From Mimachlamys varia (lineage: Eukaryota > Mollusca > Bivalvia > Pectinida > Pectinidae), in NCBI GenBank assembly GCA_947623455.1, contig OX392530.1:36487405-36551404 (forward strand): a DNA stretch of 64,000 nucleotides. The letters run 5' to 3'. Position 1 is the first letter of the stretch, and each line of letters opens with the position of its first letter. The notes under the pieces are model-generated. The model did not search any database, was not told the DNA's origin, and was given only the letters and a program-made list of their open reading frames with translations. The position numbers and the translations under genes are program-made. Shown here one piece after another: positions 23,608-35,320 of the stretch.

Positions 23608-24233
23608 AATGATTTACTTAATAAATATTCGAAATAACAAAGTATCTAAATGCAGTTTGAGAGCATGAAACGTTGCTCAATCATTAAAATTTTTATTGTC
23701 TTAAGCAACGTTTCGTTAATGTTTTAGTTGATATAAGCAACACAGATCGCATCAAAAATTAGAAATATAACTTTAATTCCAGAAGATGTGAAAATACAAA
23801 TGAAAAAAACTTAAAACTCAACATTGGAACCGCGCTCAACCATAGTGTTGGTGATACGTTGATACATTTTACATGAAGACTAATTGAAGCTTGTACACCA
23901 GTTCCCGAATGCGTAACTAACTTCACTGGTAGGTAAACTCAATGTCGACACCCATGTCAGTCATCTTTTCTTTGTAAACCTCATCGAATAATTCGTTTTG
24001 TTTCAAGTTAAACACTTTCTTCCACTCTCCAACAACTCCTGGATTAAAATAAAGAATATGATAAATGATGAAAACAAACTTATTCAATTTAGGAGTAGAA
24101 TATAACAATTAAGAAAACTGAACATTTCAATAAAATTTGAAAGGCTTTTTACCGTTTATTGATGAAACATCAGGTCCTAATTTGTCTTAAGTATTGACTT
24201 AGCCCATCACAAATACCGTTACGAAAAAATAAT

Positions 24234-24276
24234 CAAAGAATACCAAAGCGTCAAAAAAACCATAATCCATATATGT
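24234..24276 (-). repeat. Naiad-type Penelope terminal tail, minimal copy
   Basis: The plus strand reads caaagaataccaaagcgtca and accataatcc, only the terminal ~40 bp. It is in gene B intron 4. Confidence 0.55.
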
Positions 24277-24354
24277 GATTGGCTAAAGACAAGCTTAAGT
24301 CTAAGATTGTTTCATGATCTTGGGGCCAGTACTATACAACTACTAGTACATGTT

Positions 24355-24480
24355 GTATCTGCTGCCCCATGGCATAATCGTAAAAGGCGACCTTAGTCCA
24401 TCTTCTTTCTAACTGCTTGACGCTCAGTATTATTGGAGTGGGACAACTGATTCATCCGTTTTTCAGTATAAAGCGAATGG
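24355..24480 (-). repeat. Dispersed repeat R4, reverse copy
   Basis: Landmarks ggcataatcgtaaaaggcga, gacgctcagtattattgg and acaactgattcatccgtttt are reverse complements of landmarks in 55655-55960 and 56745-57430 (gtcgcctc, aataatg-t-agcgt, gg-taaaccagttgt). Confidence 0.5.
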
Positions 24481-24780
24481 CACAATGTTTAAACTAAGCA
24501 CAGGGTCAGTTCCCCTTTTCCATAATTGTTATTCAAGGATTAACTTGCATCTACTTTTATGCTATGGAGGTATAACACACAAAAACAGGATTGTACTGTT
24601 TTTTTGTGGTATAATCCCATAACATAAAAAGGGTCAAGTTAATCCTTATAATTTTATCTATACCCTGCGAAAATTCACTCTATTGATGGCTTCTTTCTCT
24701 TACAAATTAAAACGCTGCTGTATCAGCCAATCAAAAGCGCGGTTATAATGGCGACGTCATTTTTTTACGTTCTCATATAA

Positions 24781-25190
24781 GGATTGAAATTCATTTTCTT
24801 AACTTTCATAGTACTATGAAAGGTAAGCCGTTAAATCTATATTGCAAGAAGCCCGCTAGGGCTTCATAATAAATATGGATGTAACCGCTGACCTTTCATA
24901 GCACTATGAAAGTTTAAAAATTGACTTTCAATCCATATATTTACATTAGAACAATTCCTTAACTTCATCAATATTTTTTTCTAATAAATTGTTTATTACT
25001 AGCGTTTGTATATGTGTCGTCATTTAAACGACTTTGGCGTAACAGTCCAGGTTGAATAAAATTGGCGCCAATCATAATAATAAGTCATTTGCGCGTTTGA
25101 CGCAAGGGCATTCTCAATGTTATTCGAACAGGCGCGACAGGACTCTCATTGAACAAGCTTGACTATGACGTCATATTTAAACCACGTGCT
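24781..25190. repeat. Foldback-headed repeat R5, copy 1 (gene B intron 4)
   Basis: Begins with a 154-bp inverted repeat (24781-24934): ggattgaaa arms, actttcatagtactatgaaa against tttcatagcactatgaaagt, and a central hairpin around gaagcccgctagggcttc. This is followed by about 250 bp (tgtcgtcatttaaacgac, aacagtcc, gtcatttg-gc, gacgc-agggc, tgacgtcat) homologous to 27417-27655. There is no coding capacity. Confidence 0.7.
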
Positions 25191-25779
25191 ACGTCTCGAG
25201 AACCATTGCTTAAATACTTTTATGAACGGCATTTTTGCTGGTTATGTTCATATAGTGGATTGCAGCGCAAATGTAAATAATTTTTTTGAACCAATGAAAA
25301 AGCTTGTTCCAAACAAAATCAATTTATGTTATTGTAATGGTATCCGCCTTTCTTTTATTTGTTCATACTTTGCACCTAGTGTAATCGATATTAAGATTTT
25401 ATTATTATCTTGTCGACTCTTTAGTGTAATTCATTTATTTCATATTTTTTTCCGTTTGGAAGCTTTTATAAAATTAAAGTAATAACTGGAAACTGAATAA
25501 GATAACATTTATAAAATACTACCGTTACCTATATTTTCGGTCGATAGACAATGTTGTTTAATACAATTCTAAGAAAAAGAACTTAGGCAGAGAACCATGT
25601 CTTCAGACACAACCAAATATTGGTCATAATGAACATATACATGTACATATTATGTTATACTAAGTGTTTTAACAATTCATATTAACAGAACCAATTCAAA
25701 TATATCAACTTATTCTGGCGCATGTAACGTTTGTTTAAACTATGTTTATAGCTAAAAACAGATACCCATATGTATGAAC
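25191..25779. other. Remainder of gene B intron 4
   Basis: No recognised element. An open frame on the plus strand at 25159-25482 has no recognisable domain and is probably chance. Confidence 0.5.
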
Positions 25780-26476
25780 CTTTTTTATATATTGGTAATC
25801 TTCCGTTATCTCCTAGGTGCTTCCATGCTTTGTTTTCCCCTGCACACGTAGCATGTTCTTTCTTTAGATTTTCGAATGTAACTGTGCGCTCCACGTTCCG
25901 TAAAAATGTGTCTTCGCAAACGACTTCCAAAAAGTCTGCTATACGCAGGATATTCTGATACAGGTTCTGAAATAAAAAAAAAACTACAAAAAACATGTTT
26001 GGATATTTAGTACAGATGAAGTATATATATGTTCTTGTCATAAGAGACATAACTCATGTTCTTGCAGATTATGTTTGTTGTAGTGGTTTTCACACAAACC
26101 GAAATTTACAAATACTAGTTTAGTTTTTCAGAATTAATTGCAACAAGGAAAATTGCGTGAAAATGGTGGAATTTTTTGTTTCATAAGTGTTGTGGGTATA
26201 AAGGGGTTCCAGCACTTGAATTGAAAAGGAAAAAGCGTAAGATGGAGGTGAGCAGACTAGCCAATGCTGGAGAATGCTTAAATTGATACATATGGAGGAG
26301 AGGGGATGAAAGCCATTCCTTGACAGGAGTAGATAGCTAGATTGACCCACTGACTTGAGTTCCTTCGGGACAAGAGTTTGAAAGACTAATGAGTAATTGT
26401 ATTTCCCTTTTCACTGTGTTAGTATAAAAATGTACATCTTCTCGAAAGCAATTCAAATTGCATCCATTGGGAAAAA

Positions 26477-26836
26477 AATCAAAGAATACCAAAGCGTCAT
26501 CATAACCATAATCCGAACTCAAATTAGATTACAGCAGAGGCAAATATGAACATAGGAAAGATTTAAATGGAGACCATCGTAAAAGTAAAAGAGAATAAGA
26601 CTAGGTGTTCCGGAAGAGTAAGCGTCATCGACGATACCTGCCATGTAAATCTTGGTCATATCCAAGTAGATATCAATCCTCAAAAATGAGAACCAAGTCA
26701 TCATTGCCAATCAATTCAAGTAAACACATTAATGAGCAAACTCAAAAACGTCCATCTTCATATCACACAAAGAAACAGAATACTTCTCAATGAGATCAAG
26801 ATGGCGACCATAAAACGTGTCCATAGTGTTCATACG
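26477..26836 (-). mobile_element. Naiad-type Penelope 3' fragment, gene B intron 3
   Basis: The plus strand runs from aaagaataccaaagcgtcat through aggtgttccggaagagtaag, tcatcgacgatacctgccat, gatatcaatcctcaaaaatg and tccatcttcatatcacac to gatggcgaccataaaacgtg. It is the reverse complement of the terminal ~350 bp of the element, with small deletions. Confidence 0.75.
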
Positions 26837-27259
26837 TAAGAAGATAGGTAAGACTAGAGAGACGGATACCATCTTGTGTTTGGCATAAAAGCATTCCAGT
26901 CATCTTTCTGTTCACAATATATAGCTAACAAGTTATCATAATCAACTTCAATAATGACTGATTAACATCAAAGCTAACAAAAGGTAGCAAGGGTTAAGGA
27001 AAAACATACAAACATCTCAAATACTACAGTAAGTGCCCCAGTAGAAGGCAAAACACGAATCAACGATTCTAAAAAAGGCTACGTTATAAGTCGCCTCCTC
27101 AGATCATAGTGTACAGCGGATTACAACATAAGTTTTATTTTCTTAGTCCCTTCTATCAAATTCGACACACGAATAGCATCATTGATGCGGGGAGGGGGAT
27201 AAATTGCCTGCTACCACGTGTAATGTAGTGAGTGTACGTTTGATAAATAGGGGTAAACA

Positions 27260-27655
27260 GCGTTTTTTTTTTAATTTTCATGCCGGTATGAATGACAATC
27301 GGTTACGTCCATTCCTGGTGTTACATTAAGACCGCTAGGGCTTCTTGGTCAATATAGATGTAACCGTTTTGCATTCACACCGGCATGAACATTAAAAATA
27401 AAACGCCGTTCAATTGAAATATTTATATATTAACAATAGAAAAATTTTTAAATTGTATTTTGTTTGTGTCGTCCTTTAAACGACATTGAAGGAACAGCCC
27501 TGATTTGAATCAAATTCGGGCCTATAATTAACCGTAGTCATTTGAACATTTGACGCTGAGGCTTTCTCCATGTTATCCGAAGCGGAGCGACAATACTCGC
27601 AAAGAACAAGGCCACTATATTACGTCATACGTATTCACGTGAGTGGATGTATTCA
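27260..27655. repeat. Foldback-headed repeat R5, copy 2 (gene B intron 3)
   Basis: A 157-bp inverted repeat (27260-27416) with arms ttcatgccggtatgaatg and cattcacaccggcatgaac, inner cggttac/gtaaccg and a central gaccgctagggcttcttggtc. It is followed by sequence homologous to 24935-25190 (tgtcgtcctttaaacgac, aacagccc, gtcatttg-ac, gacgctgaggc, tacgtcat). The stem differs in sequence from copy 1 but still pairs. Confidence 0.7.
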
Positions 27656-28646
27656 TACTGTATTCATGCTATATTCAAAGTCTAGTGTTCTTGTTTTCAG
27701 TTGGTATATTCATATAGAGAAGAAACAATAAAATGTAAATATATGATAATTAGCCAGAGCAGAAAAGCCCCCAGAGTTGGAAACCTATTTAAAATTTAGT
27801 TATTCATTTAGCTGTTGAAAGTTATGCCAAGAAGATTGGAAACCACTAAAGTGTAAGGTTTATCATAAAGCCAACTAGATTGCTGAAGTTTACATTAAAA
27901 GTAATACCAGCTCTTACAAATAAATATAATGTTTGATAGGGCAGTTTAATTATTAAACATTTACTTTAATTACCTTTTTGAGATCTTCAAATCTGAGAAA
28001 CAATATATCCAAGTTCGGATTTTCACGCATCGCGGTATTCCATTCTCTTGTATGGGTAAACCATGATCCACCGCATGATATACCTTCAATGCATATCAAA
28101 ATGAAAATCAACGTCTCGCAAATTCACAAAAACATATGAAGTATCATCAGAATTGGATCTATTATAAGCAAACCAAAAACGAAACCAACTATCAGCGAAG
28201 CATTTGAATTGAAATATCAAATTACATTCTTCGGTGAGGAAGGCTTTGAGGAATCCATCAAAGTTCCCAATGTAACTGGTACTTTCTATACTACTCATAT
28301 AGGAGTGATATGAGCAAACAACGTCCTTTGGATTCCGAAGTACGTAGATAAGTTTAAGTTTCCCTTCCATCGCCTCCTTAGGGATAAATGGATAAGTAAG
28401 ATGTGTGGCTAACATCCTAGGAGAGGTCATTTCGTCTAGTATACCAACATCGTCGAATTCGATCATCACAGGAGTCCCGACGTATTGTAGCGTCTTTGTT
28501 TGGATCATTCTGGCCATGTTGAACACCCAGTGTGTACCTTAAACATACGTGTTAATAGTTCTAAATATATATCTATGAATATTTCATTATATATATTTTA
28601 GATATATATTTCCTATTTTTATTTTTTAAGTTCCAAAACAAAAAAA

Positions 28647-29210
28647 AAGAGAATACCGAAGCGTCAACAAAACCATAATCCGAACTCTTTATTAATCGAT
28701 TAAACCAGGGGCAAAAAATAAACTAAATTTTAGGTCAAAAAAGTTTTAGGTCAAATTCAAGTAAATGTGTCGTCATCAACAAAGAATTATGCATCATTCT
28801 CAATCACAAGAAGTAGGCATGCTAGTTAGCATATGCAAAATGTCCACCTTGAAGATAACATTTTCATACAAGAATCTCGAAATTAGACTAACATGCATGT
28901 AGCCATTATAAACCTACGTTTTTCGGATTATGGTTTTGTCACGTTTTATCGTATAACTATCCCCAAGTTGGTCATAATTTAAGTATAGATCTAGGTAAGC
29001 AGCTGATGTAGAAGAGAATGTTGTCGTTTATTGCTAGTTCAGACACGTAAATACAATCGACTTGATTGGGAAATTACATGTTGTTTATAGTCAACAAATC
29101 GACGATATGTAGGTGAATGTGAAACTGAAGATTTGGCACGGTTTGTTATCTGTTCTGATAGGCTCCTCGACTAATTCAGCCTAGTATGAAAACAGAAAAA
29201 AGTATTGTGT
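28647..29210 (-). mobile_element. Naiad-type Penelope fragment, rearranged, gene B intron 1
   Basis: The minus strand carries a degraded SYEAEF-region remnant near 29200-29160 and then scattered 3' sequence to the terminal tail at 28720-28647 (plus strand gagaataccgaagcgtcaac). A short tail piece in the opposite orientation is at 28920-28950. Frames are destroyed. Confidence 0.6.
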
Positions 29211-29766
29211 TACAGCTTGTGCACGTGTGAATTTCAAATATATTACCAAGTTTTTTATCATCTTTTTAAGTCGTATTTCGTCATTTAATTTACAAATTTA
29301 AAAAGTTCCCTTTTATCAAATAAAGATTAACAGTCGAATCGGATCGTTTTCCTTTACAATATTAGCGTTATACTAGCTATATTATTTACTCCTGGTAAGA
29401 AAGCATACATAAACTAAAGGTATCTTCATAATGCTCTCTACGTCTTCTGTTGATTTTAAGAATAATCAAATTCTACTCTATGGTTAAAAATCTTAACGCA
29501 GATTTATACAAAACAAACAAAAAAGGTCCTCCTCGCCTCCTACGAGTAGTACATATACCAAAACGAGATCTTATATAAGGGTCCACTTGTAAGAGTACAA
29601 CCGTTTTCTGATATTATAATTGCTCAATGCTAAAAATGAACATAATTATAAATAATTTACAGAAATAACAGGAAAAAACACAAAGGTGGTAATACGAAAG
29701 CAATGTCGAATTAAGCTCAAAATATCAAAGAAAACCATTTGCAGGCCACATACACTAGCCATTTAC
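29211..29766. other. Remainder of gene B intron 1
   Basis: AT-rich, with no recognised feature. Confidence 0.5.
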
Positions 29767-30498
29767 CTGATTTCGGAAATGTACACAGCAACACATCATC
29801 AGGCCTTCAACGTAAAGAAGCTACAGCGTCCAGCTGGTCCTTAATGTTTCCGGGAATTTCTTTATGGAACGGACGTCCCTGGTAACGCTTGAATAAAGTG
29901 ATATTTCCCTGGTCATCGGTCTTTACAACAGGTTCCATGGCAGTAAATCAGTTATATTCCTTGAATGAGTGTCTTGTCTTTTTGACTGAAAAGAGTTATA
30001 TTCAAAATAGTAAGTACACAAGTTAACCTTATCTTTGCATTAGCGTCAGTTTGAAAAGGAATTTTATGGCATTTTTGATCGTGTTTGACTGTTTAAATAT
30101 ATGGAGATCATTTGCATATATTTGATTTTATTTTTGCTATCTTATCTAACATGAAATACTATCTACCTTGCAACATATGTATCATAACCTTTAGATGAAC
30201 GCGTTCGGTGTAACGGCTGGCTACATATGCAGGGGTTAGAAAAAGTATAGCCGGAGTCAACTAAGAATATGGTATTATGATTTGGTATTTATATGTTATC
30301 ATCTTTATAATGTAAGTGTAACATGACATTACCAAGCTGAACCGATGTTATTATGATAATGTTATGTAAATTTACTGAATATTTATGTTGCAAACTATTA
30401 ATTTACGATTCAATTCATTTTTTTCTAAATTCATATTGCATTACTTTTCTTTCGATTTATATAGTGGCAGTATAATCTTAGAGAATATTCTACGACTA

Positions 30499-30607
30499 TT
30501 TCCATATCAGGCATTGTATCAAACCGAGATCTCAATATCGGCCGGAGGGCCGAAGCCTCAAATGTCGATATTGGATCGAGAGTTGATACAAGGCCTGATA
30601 TAGAAAT
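30499..30607. repeat. Imperfect inverted repeat with GC-rich hairpin loop
   Basis: The arms tttccatatcaggcattgta and tacaaggcctgatatagaaa, with inner cgagatctcaatatcg and cgatattggatcgag, are reverse complements with a few mismatches. The loop contains cggccggagggccg. The arms are about 42 bp. Confidence 0.65.
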
Positions 30608-30609
30608 GA

Positions 30610-31490
30610 CCATATCATATTCTATTTATTATATTCTTTGAATTTTTGACGGTTCATGATAATCTATTTTTGATGTCTCTTTTTTGTTCCATGTTTTGTC
30701 ATCGAATGGACGTTGATGAAGATAATAGTTAATACCATTAGCAATTGATTCAGAATTATTTAACTGTTCCTCTACATCGGCGTCTTCGTGTACGTCTCTT
30801 TTTCTACAAATCCATCAAGCTCTAGTATTCTTGATACGATAAACCTCCATAACTTTCTCGCCTATTTCAACGTAAACATCTGTCCTCCTATCCATTTTCG
30901 ATTGATGTAACGTCATGAACGTCATGAACGTTTCCCTGTATTTTATAAGTAAGTATATAATAAACTCTAATATCGACAGCAAATATACTAGATGATAATT
31001 TATCCCTTTCTTCCTAAAATTATTATAGTTAATTTCTGTACTGATTCAACAGACGACCAAGTGTTTGCCATTTTTGGTTACTTCATGAATTGTATTGAAA
31101 TTAATTTGGCTTTCAATAGGTTTTTTATTTCAATTTTCCTATGTTGTTTAAATTACATTAAGACTCCTCTTATCGAAGTCGTATCGGAGTTACATTTACA
31201 TATGTATATGCAAGTACGTATAATGAGAGGGATAGGTCACTGTATCTATCCGCTAGTAAATATCTAGCAAGATGAATTCCCACTTACCTCCCCTGATTTT
31301 AGCGCCTTCTAGCATTTACCGCATGGCTTCCACGCCGCTTCGACGATCGAGGAAATTGGTGTGAAAGCTGACCAAGTATTGTTTAAACAACATCTTATAG
31401 CAATTATATCAGTATGGATGGCGTTGACGCCTGTGATTTTGGTCATATTTTTTGTTTGTCTCGCAGTCATGCAGAGTGAAATCCAAAGAA
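30610..31490. other. Intergenic, no recognised feature
   Basis: AT-rich DNA 5' of gene B. There are no coding or repeat landmarks apart from a doubled gtcatgaacgt near 30913-30931. Confidence 0.5.
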
Positions 31491-31498
31491 TGTCTGCT

Positions 31499-31750
31499 CA
31501 GTCCTGAATGGAAATAACACAGGACTTTGAAGTACCTGCTCCGGTGGATAACACATGATCTTCGGCCAATCGATTTAATTTTTGAACCAATTTAAAGCTG
31601 AGTGCTTTTCACATGATTTTACATGTTTTTGCGACAAATGTGTATGGTAGAAACTAGTGAAGTAGTTCATAGATGATTGTCAATTTTACAACATGGCCAC
31701 CAAGTCCGGAATGGAAATAGCACAGGTTTTTGAAATACCTGCTTCGCCAA
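31499..31750. repeat. Short direct duplication, about 204 bp apart
   Basis: A block of the type cagtcctgaatggaaataac, acaggactttgaagtacctg, ct-cg occurs at 31499 and, diverged, at 31702 (agtccggaatggaaatagca, caggtttttgaaatacctgc). Confidence 0.5.
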
Positions 31751-31949
31751 TATCTGCTTACCACTGATGTTATCTAAAACTGATTTTATATTTTGCATAT
31801 ACAGTCGTAATAATTCCATAGTCAACATTCAGAAATTATATCGAATGTCAACCTTTGGTGTGTTTGGCTTTGGTAAACAAGTTATTAGTCCTTGTTTTGG
31901 GATAATGGATAATTGTTTGGTTTCAAAACTGTATTGATTTCAATTAATC

Positions 31950-32230
31950 AGAATTAATTTCAGATCTTTTTAGAAGAATTTGTAACTGTTAATCCCGTCT
32001 AAACCTGGAGATTTAAAATTATTCACATAAAAATGTGCTTTTGCACATACTGTTTCAGTGACGTCACTGTCACAAAAAAGTTTTTCTATATTCTAAATAG
32101 TAAGCAATTCCATGGCTGTTTTCTTTATGACAATTAAGATTCCATTCCTGTTTCCATTTTCGTTCTACAGTTGATTCAGAATAATTATCAATTAATATTG
32201 AATCATCATATTTACCCTTTAAAAAATCAA
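31950..32230 (-). mobile_element. Degenerate LINE reverse-transcriptase fragment
   Basis: The minus strand carries a peptide KSPGLDGINSYKF, the conserved region just upstream of the LINE RT fingers. Before it lies EYRKTFL and a Trp/Lys-rich stretch, with a stop and frame break in between. It is too short and decayed to place in a clade. Confidence 0.45.
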
Positions 32231-32429
32231 ATATTTCTCTTTAATGTAATCAGATAAACATCAACAATTAATCCTGGCTGTAGTAAGTTCACTCTTTTTC
32301 AATACTTACCAACGTTTGTAGGTAAATATCGTGCTTTGTTATATGTACTACTAACAGTAAACATTACTTTCCCATTGTGTGTAGTGAACTAGGAAAATGA
32401 CAGAATGTTGAAGGTATTTTGATCATTAA

Positions 32430-33140
32430 AAAGTGTTAAAAATACTTTATATTATAGATTATAATATAGCACGGGTTACAGTCAGTATATGTAGTGAGAT
32501 TCTGTTATTTACGAGTTACTTCCCTTTAATAACAGTGTTAGATTACGCCCTTAGTACAAGGTTACTAACTTTAAAGTTGTCTATATGAACACTACCTAAC
32601 AATTATGTCGTAACTACAGTCGTTATCTTTCAGCGCCCGCGCTGACTCATGTGTATATAATTTTACCTGTGGTCAGCCTTGTGCTATGTGGTCAGTAATT
32701 GGTCAGATAATTAGAGCCTATCATCGTGCATACTAATTATAGGGGATATAAAAAGAGTAGCGCGATTTGGAAAGGCAGATTTTAGAGAGATTTAATACAG
32801 ATTTTAAGGAGATTTTACACGGACTTTACTGAGTTTTGACAGTTCTTACAGAGTTTTCAAGTAGTGTTAGAGTACGGAGGATTACCGTATAGGATGTAAA
32901 TATTAACAAGATGGAACTTATGTGTGGATGTTTATAGTGTGAATGCGCCGGCGATAGTGAGAAAAATGGAATGCCTGTACCTTATGGAATATATGTAACT
33001 TTGTGGATTTACCATGCGGTGGATAATAAATATGTGAACTTAATTTAATGCGTATGTTGTTTATCCTACCACATCCATCCCAACGGATAATCACGTCTCG
33101 TTTATACGGAACGGACGTACCATGTGTAAAAAACAATACA
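32430..33140 (+). promoter_or_regulatory. TATA-containing promoter-like or solo-LTR-like region
   Basis: A clear TATA element (ggggatataaaaag, TATA at 32747) lies in a region with repeated agattttaa-like steps and an aataaa at 33025. Its layout resembles the U3-R-U5 part of an LTR, but no second LTR, terminal TG/CA pair or target duplication could be defined. A promoter for an unseen non-coding transcript is the alternative. Confidence 0.25.
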
Positions 33141-34828
33141 TATCATCAGCTTTGCATGAATCAAAGAAGTAAGCGTCCCCCACGTTCTCAACCCAACCCA
33201 TACATCTGAATTCCCCTTCCCGACATCCCGAAAATCAACAGGGAGTAATTTGATAAAAAGAACTATTAAATTGCACACCTAGGTGGCACCGCAATAACTA
33301 GAACGACTCATCGGCGTAATTATGTGTGCATATAAGTGTTCCTGTATCCTGTTCATTTAATAATATCTCATGTCAACTCAAGATTCCTGAAATGTATTCA
33401 TATTACTCCTCCTTTATCATGTTAACTCAACATTAAATGAGAGATATCATATCAAAGCACTGATCAAAGAAAATTTATAATAGATCACAAACCTGTCCAG
33501 AGAGGCCTAAAAGCATTTACAAAAAACATTTGTATGAATATCTCCTGCTTGCATATGAATATGTCTCGATATTAATTTACCTTATGTATCCACCCTGACT
33601 TCCAGTACACTTTCCACAATCTTCTATTAGGAATTAGAGTGTCTGTTAAGGCAGACACTTCACATTTCAACACTTTTCATTGTGGGATGTTAAAGGCAAA
33701 TTGAAAACGAGGCTAAAAATAGTAAGAACAATATCTGTAGGCTCTTCAGGATAATCCCTATGATAACTTGAAACCAAGCTATTGAACGGCAACGAACAGT
33801 TCAGCCAGATCCATTATCAGACGTATAGTATCATGTTTAGATTATATTTTATGGTACTCGGGTTCACTCATGTGCGATAGGGCAGCAGTGATTTCCTATG
33901 GGATCATCCAACCACATCTCACGTTAAAAAGCAAAATAACACCATTAACTGATATTTTCGTGAAATAGGTATGCTGCTGATGAACAAACCTACAGCACAG
34001 GGATTCGAGACACATATGTACATGTAGCATACAACATTGCCAAACAAACATTTAATTGCATTTACATTATTCATTAATATCTTGATGATTGTTGCATATA
34101 TTTTAGATTGATTAGAAACTGACTCCACATCAGTCATTTTATTAGTTTACCCGAAGGTCCAAATGAGCTTATGCAGTTTCCAAGGTCAGTTTTACTTGTA
34201 TCATGTTGTATGTAGTCCTGTCTGCCCGCCCGACTGACCGACCCATCCACCCATCCACAGCAGAATAACCATTCTAGTATAAGGTTATCAAGGGGTTTTG
34301 AGTTAGATACTGACATACCGATATATGTGTATAATTCAATCAATGACTCAAAAAATCGGGTTTGATTTCCTTGCTGATTTGCCTTTAACGAAGTTGATAA
34401 TGAAATAGGGAGGAGAATAAATTCCTTGTTTGTCATATGATCGTAAAATTGCCGGTATTGTGATTCCTAGGCCGACTGGTGAATACAGACATTTCATAGT
34501 CTACCCACATTCATTGTGATAGGAGTTTTTTGCAAAAAATATATTGTCACTCATTTGATATATTGAACCTGAAAAAAAACTTATACTTCATAAGATTATA
34601 TTATTCACATAGTTTAACAGAACTACTTACACATGCTGTCATCGCATCTGATATCCAACGCCTTGAAAATTGTTTTTCTTTCTTCCCAAATAAAAGTGAA
34701 GAATGGATGTCATTTGGACGTGAATAGACTTTGAATACAGTGTATAGTTAGTTCTTACTATTCACAGAAAAATGACTGGAATGTTACGGTTGATAAATTT
34801 AATGACAGTCAAACCGAACGAGAATAAC
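33141..34828. other. Intergenic, no recognised feature
   Basis: There are short open frames only; none carries a recognisable domain. Confidence 0.5.
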
Positions 34829-34905
34829 ATTCTTAACAATACTTAACGTCCAGCTGGGTTTTCATATCAGTCGTACATAAATGTACGGTATCATATCTAA
34901 GCGTT
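34829..34905. repeat. Short copy of segmental repeat R2
   Basis: ttaacgtccagctgggtttt and catatcagtcgtac with ggtatcatat match the beginnings of 20236-20660 and 37017-37400. Confidence 0.55.
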
Positions 34906-35089
34906 TGGGTAGGTCTGCAATGAGATCTGTTGAGATGTGAAATATGAAATTATTTTCTTCATGCACATACTAGACAGACTGACATTTTAGTTCGGTAATT
35001 TATAGGGTAGGTGGTATAATAGCAGTTATTAAATATTAATATCATTTTAATTAACCTGCATTAGACATGAAATACTAAAAAGAGCAACT

Positions 35090-35215
35090 TAAACTGGTGA
35101 CTCATATATTCTAATGAATATAGTATTTTTGTCGGTGGTAATCATCAAGATTTGACCTACAAACTGCATATGGAATACATGTGCATTACGCTTTCCATCA
35201 AAATTTTAGGTCTCA
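35090..35215. repeat. Dispersed repeat R3, copy 1
   Basis: actggtgactcatatattc, gatttgacctacaaactgca, tatgga and cattacg match 58445-58565 in order and orientation. Confidence 0.6.
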
Positions 35216-35320
35216 TTGATTGGACAGTACAGTATGACAAAAGACAATAATGTCATTGGAACAGGAGAGAAAACATATGTCCAGACCGTATTTACACCAT
35301 GGACCTTTACGCTCCATACA

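Larger units (their letters stand above)
20930..23922. other. Intergenic, between genes C and B (second part)
   Basis: AT-rich DNA. There are short open frames (for example minus-strand 21364-21143) with no recognisable domain. Two Penelope-type tails (22353 and 23478) are listed separately. Confidence 0.5.
23923..29938 (-). pseudogene. Cytosolic sulfotransferase gene B, 5 exons, nonsense codon in exon 1
   Basis: The minus-strand exons are 29938-29767, 28537-28226, 28083-27974, 25966-25780 and 24038-23923, the same five lengths as genes A and C, all with GT/AG junctions (897 bp frame). Exon 1 reads MEPVVKTDDQGN, then VASLR and TGA at 29809-29807, where genes A and C have Cys44 (TGT/TGC). It is otherwise intact: TFPKSG, THLTYPF with the catalytic His, YVLRNPKDVVCSYHSY, and KKGVVGEWKK with a good GxxGxxK. 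One base change separates it from an open gene, so this is either a young pseudogene, a null allele or a sequencing error; reinitiation downstream would lack the PAPS loop. It is an inverted duplicate of gene A, and intron 2 of the two genes is alignable. Confidence 0.85.

Noticed and set aside
29807..29809. Selenocysteine codon in gene B
   Set aside because: No SECIS element was recognised and cytosolic sulfotransferases are not known selenoproteins; a nonsense mutation or sequencing error is far more likely. Kept only as a checkable option.
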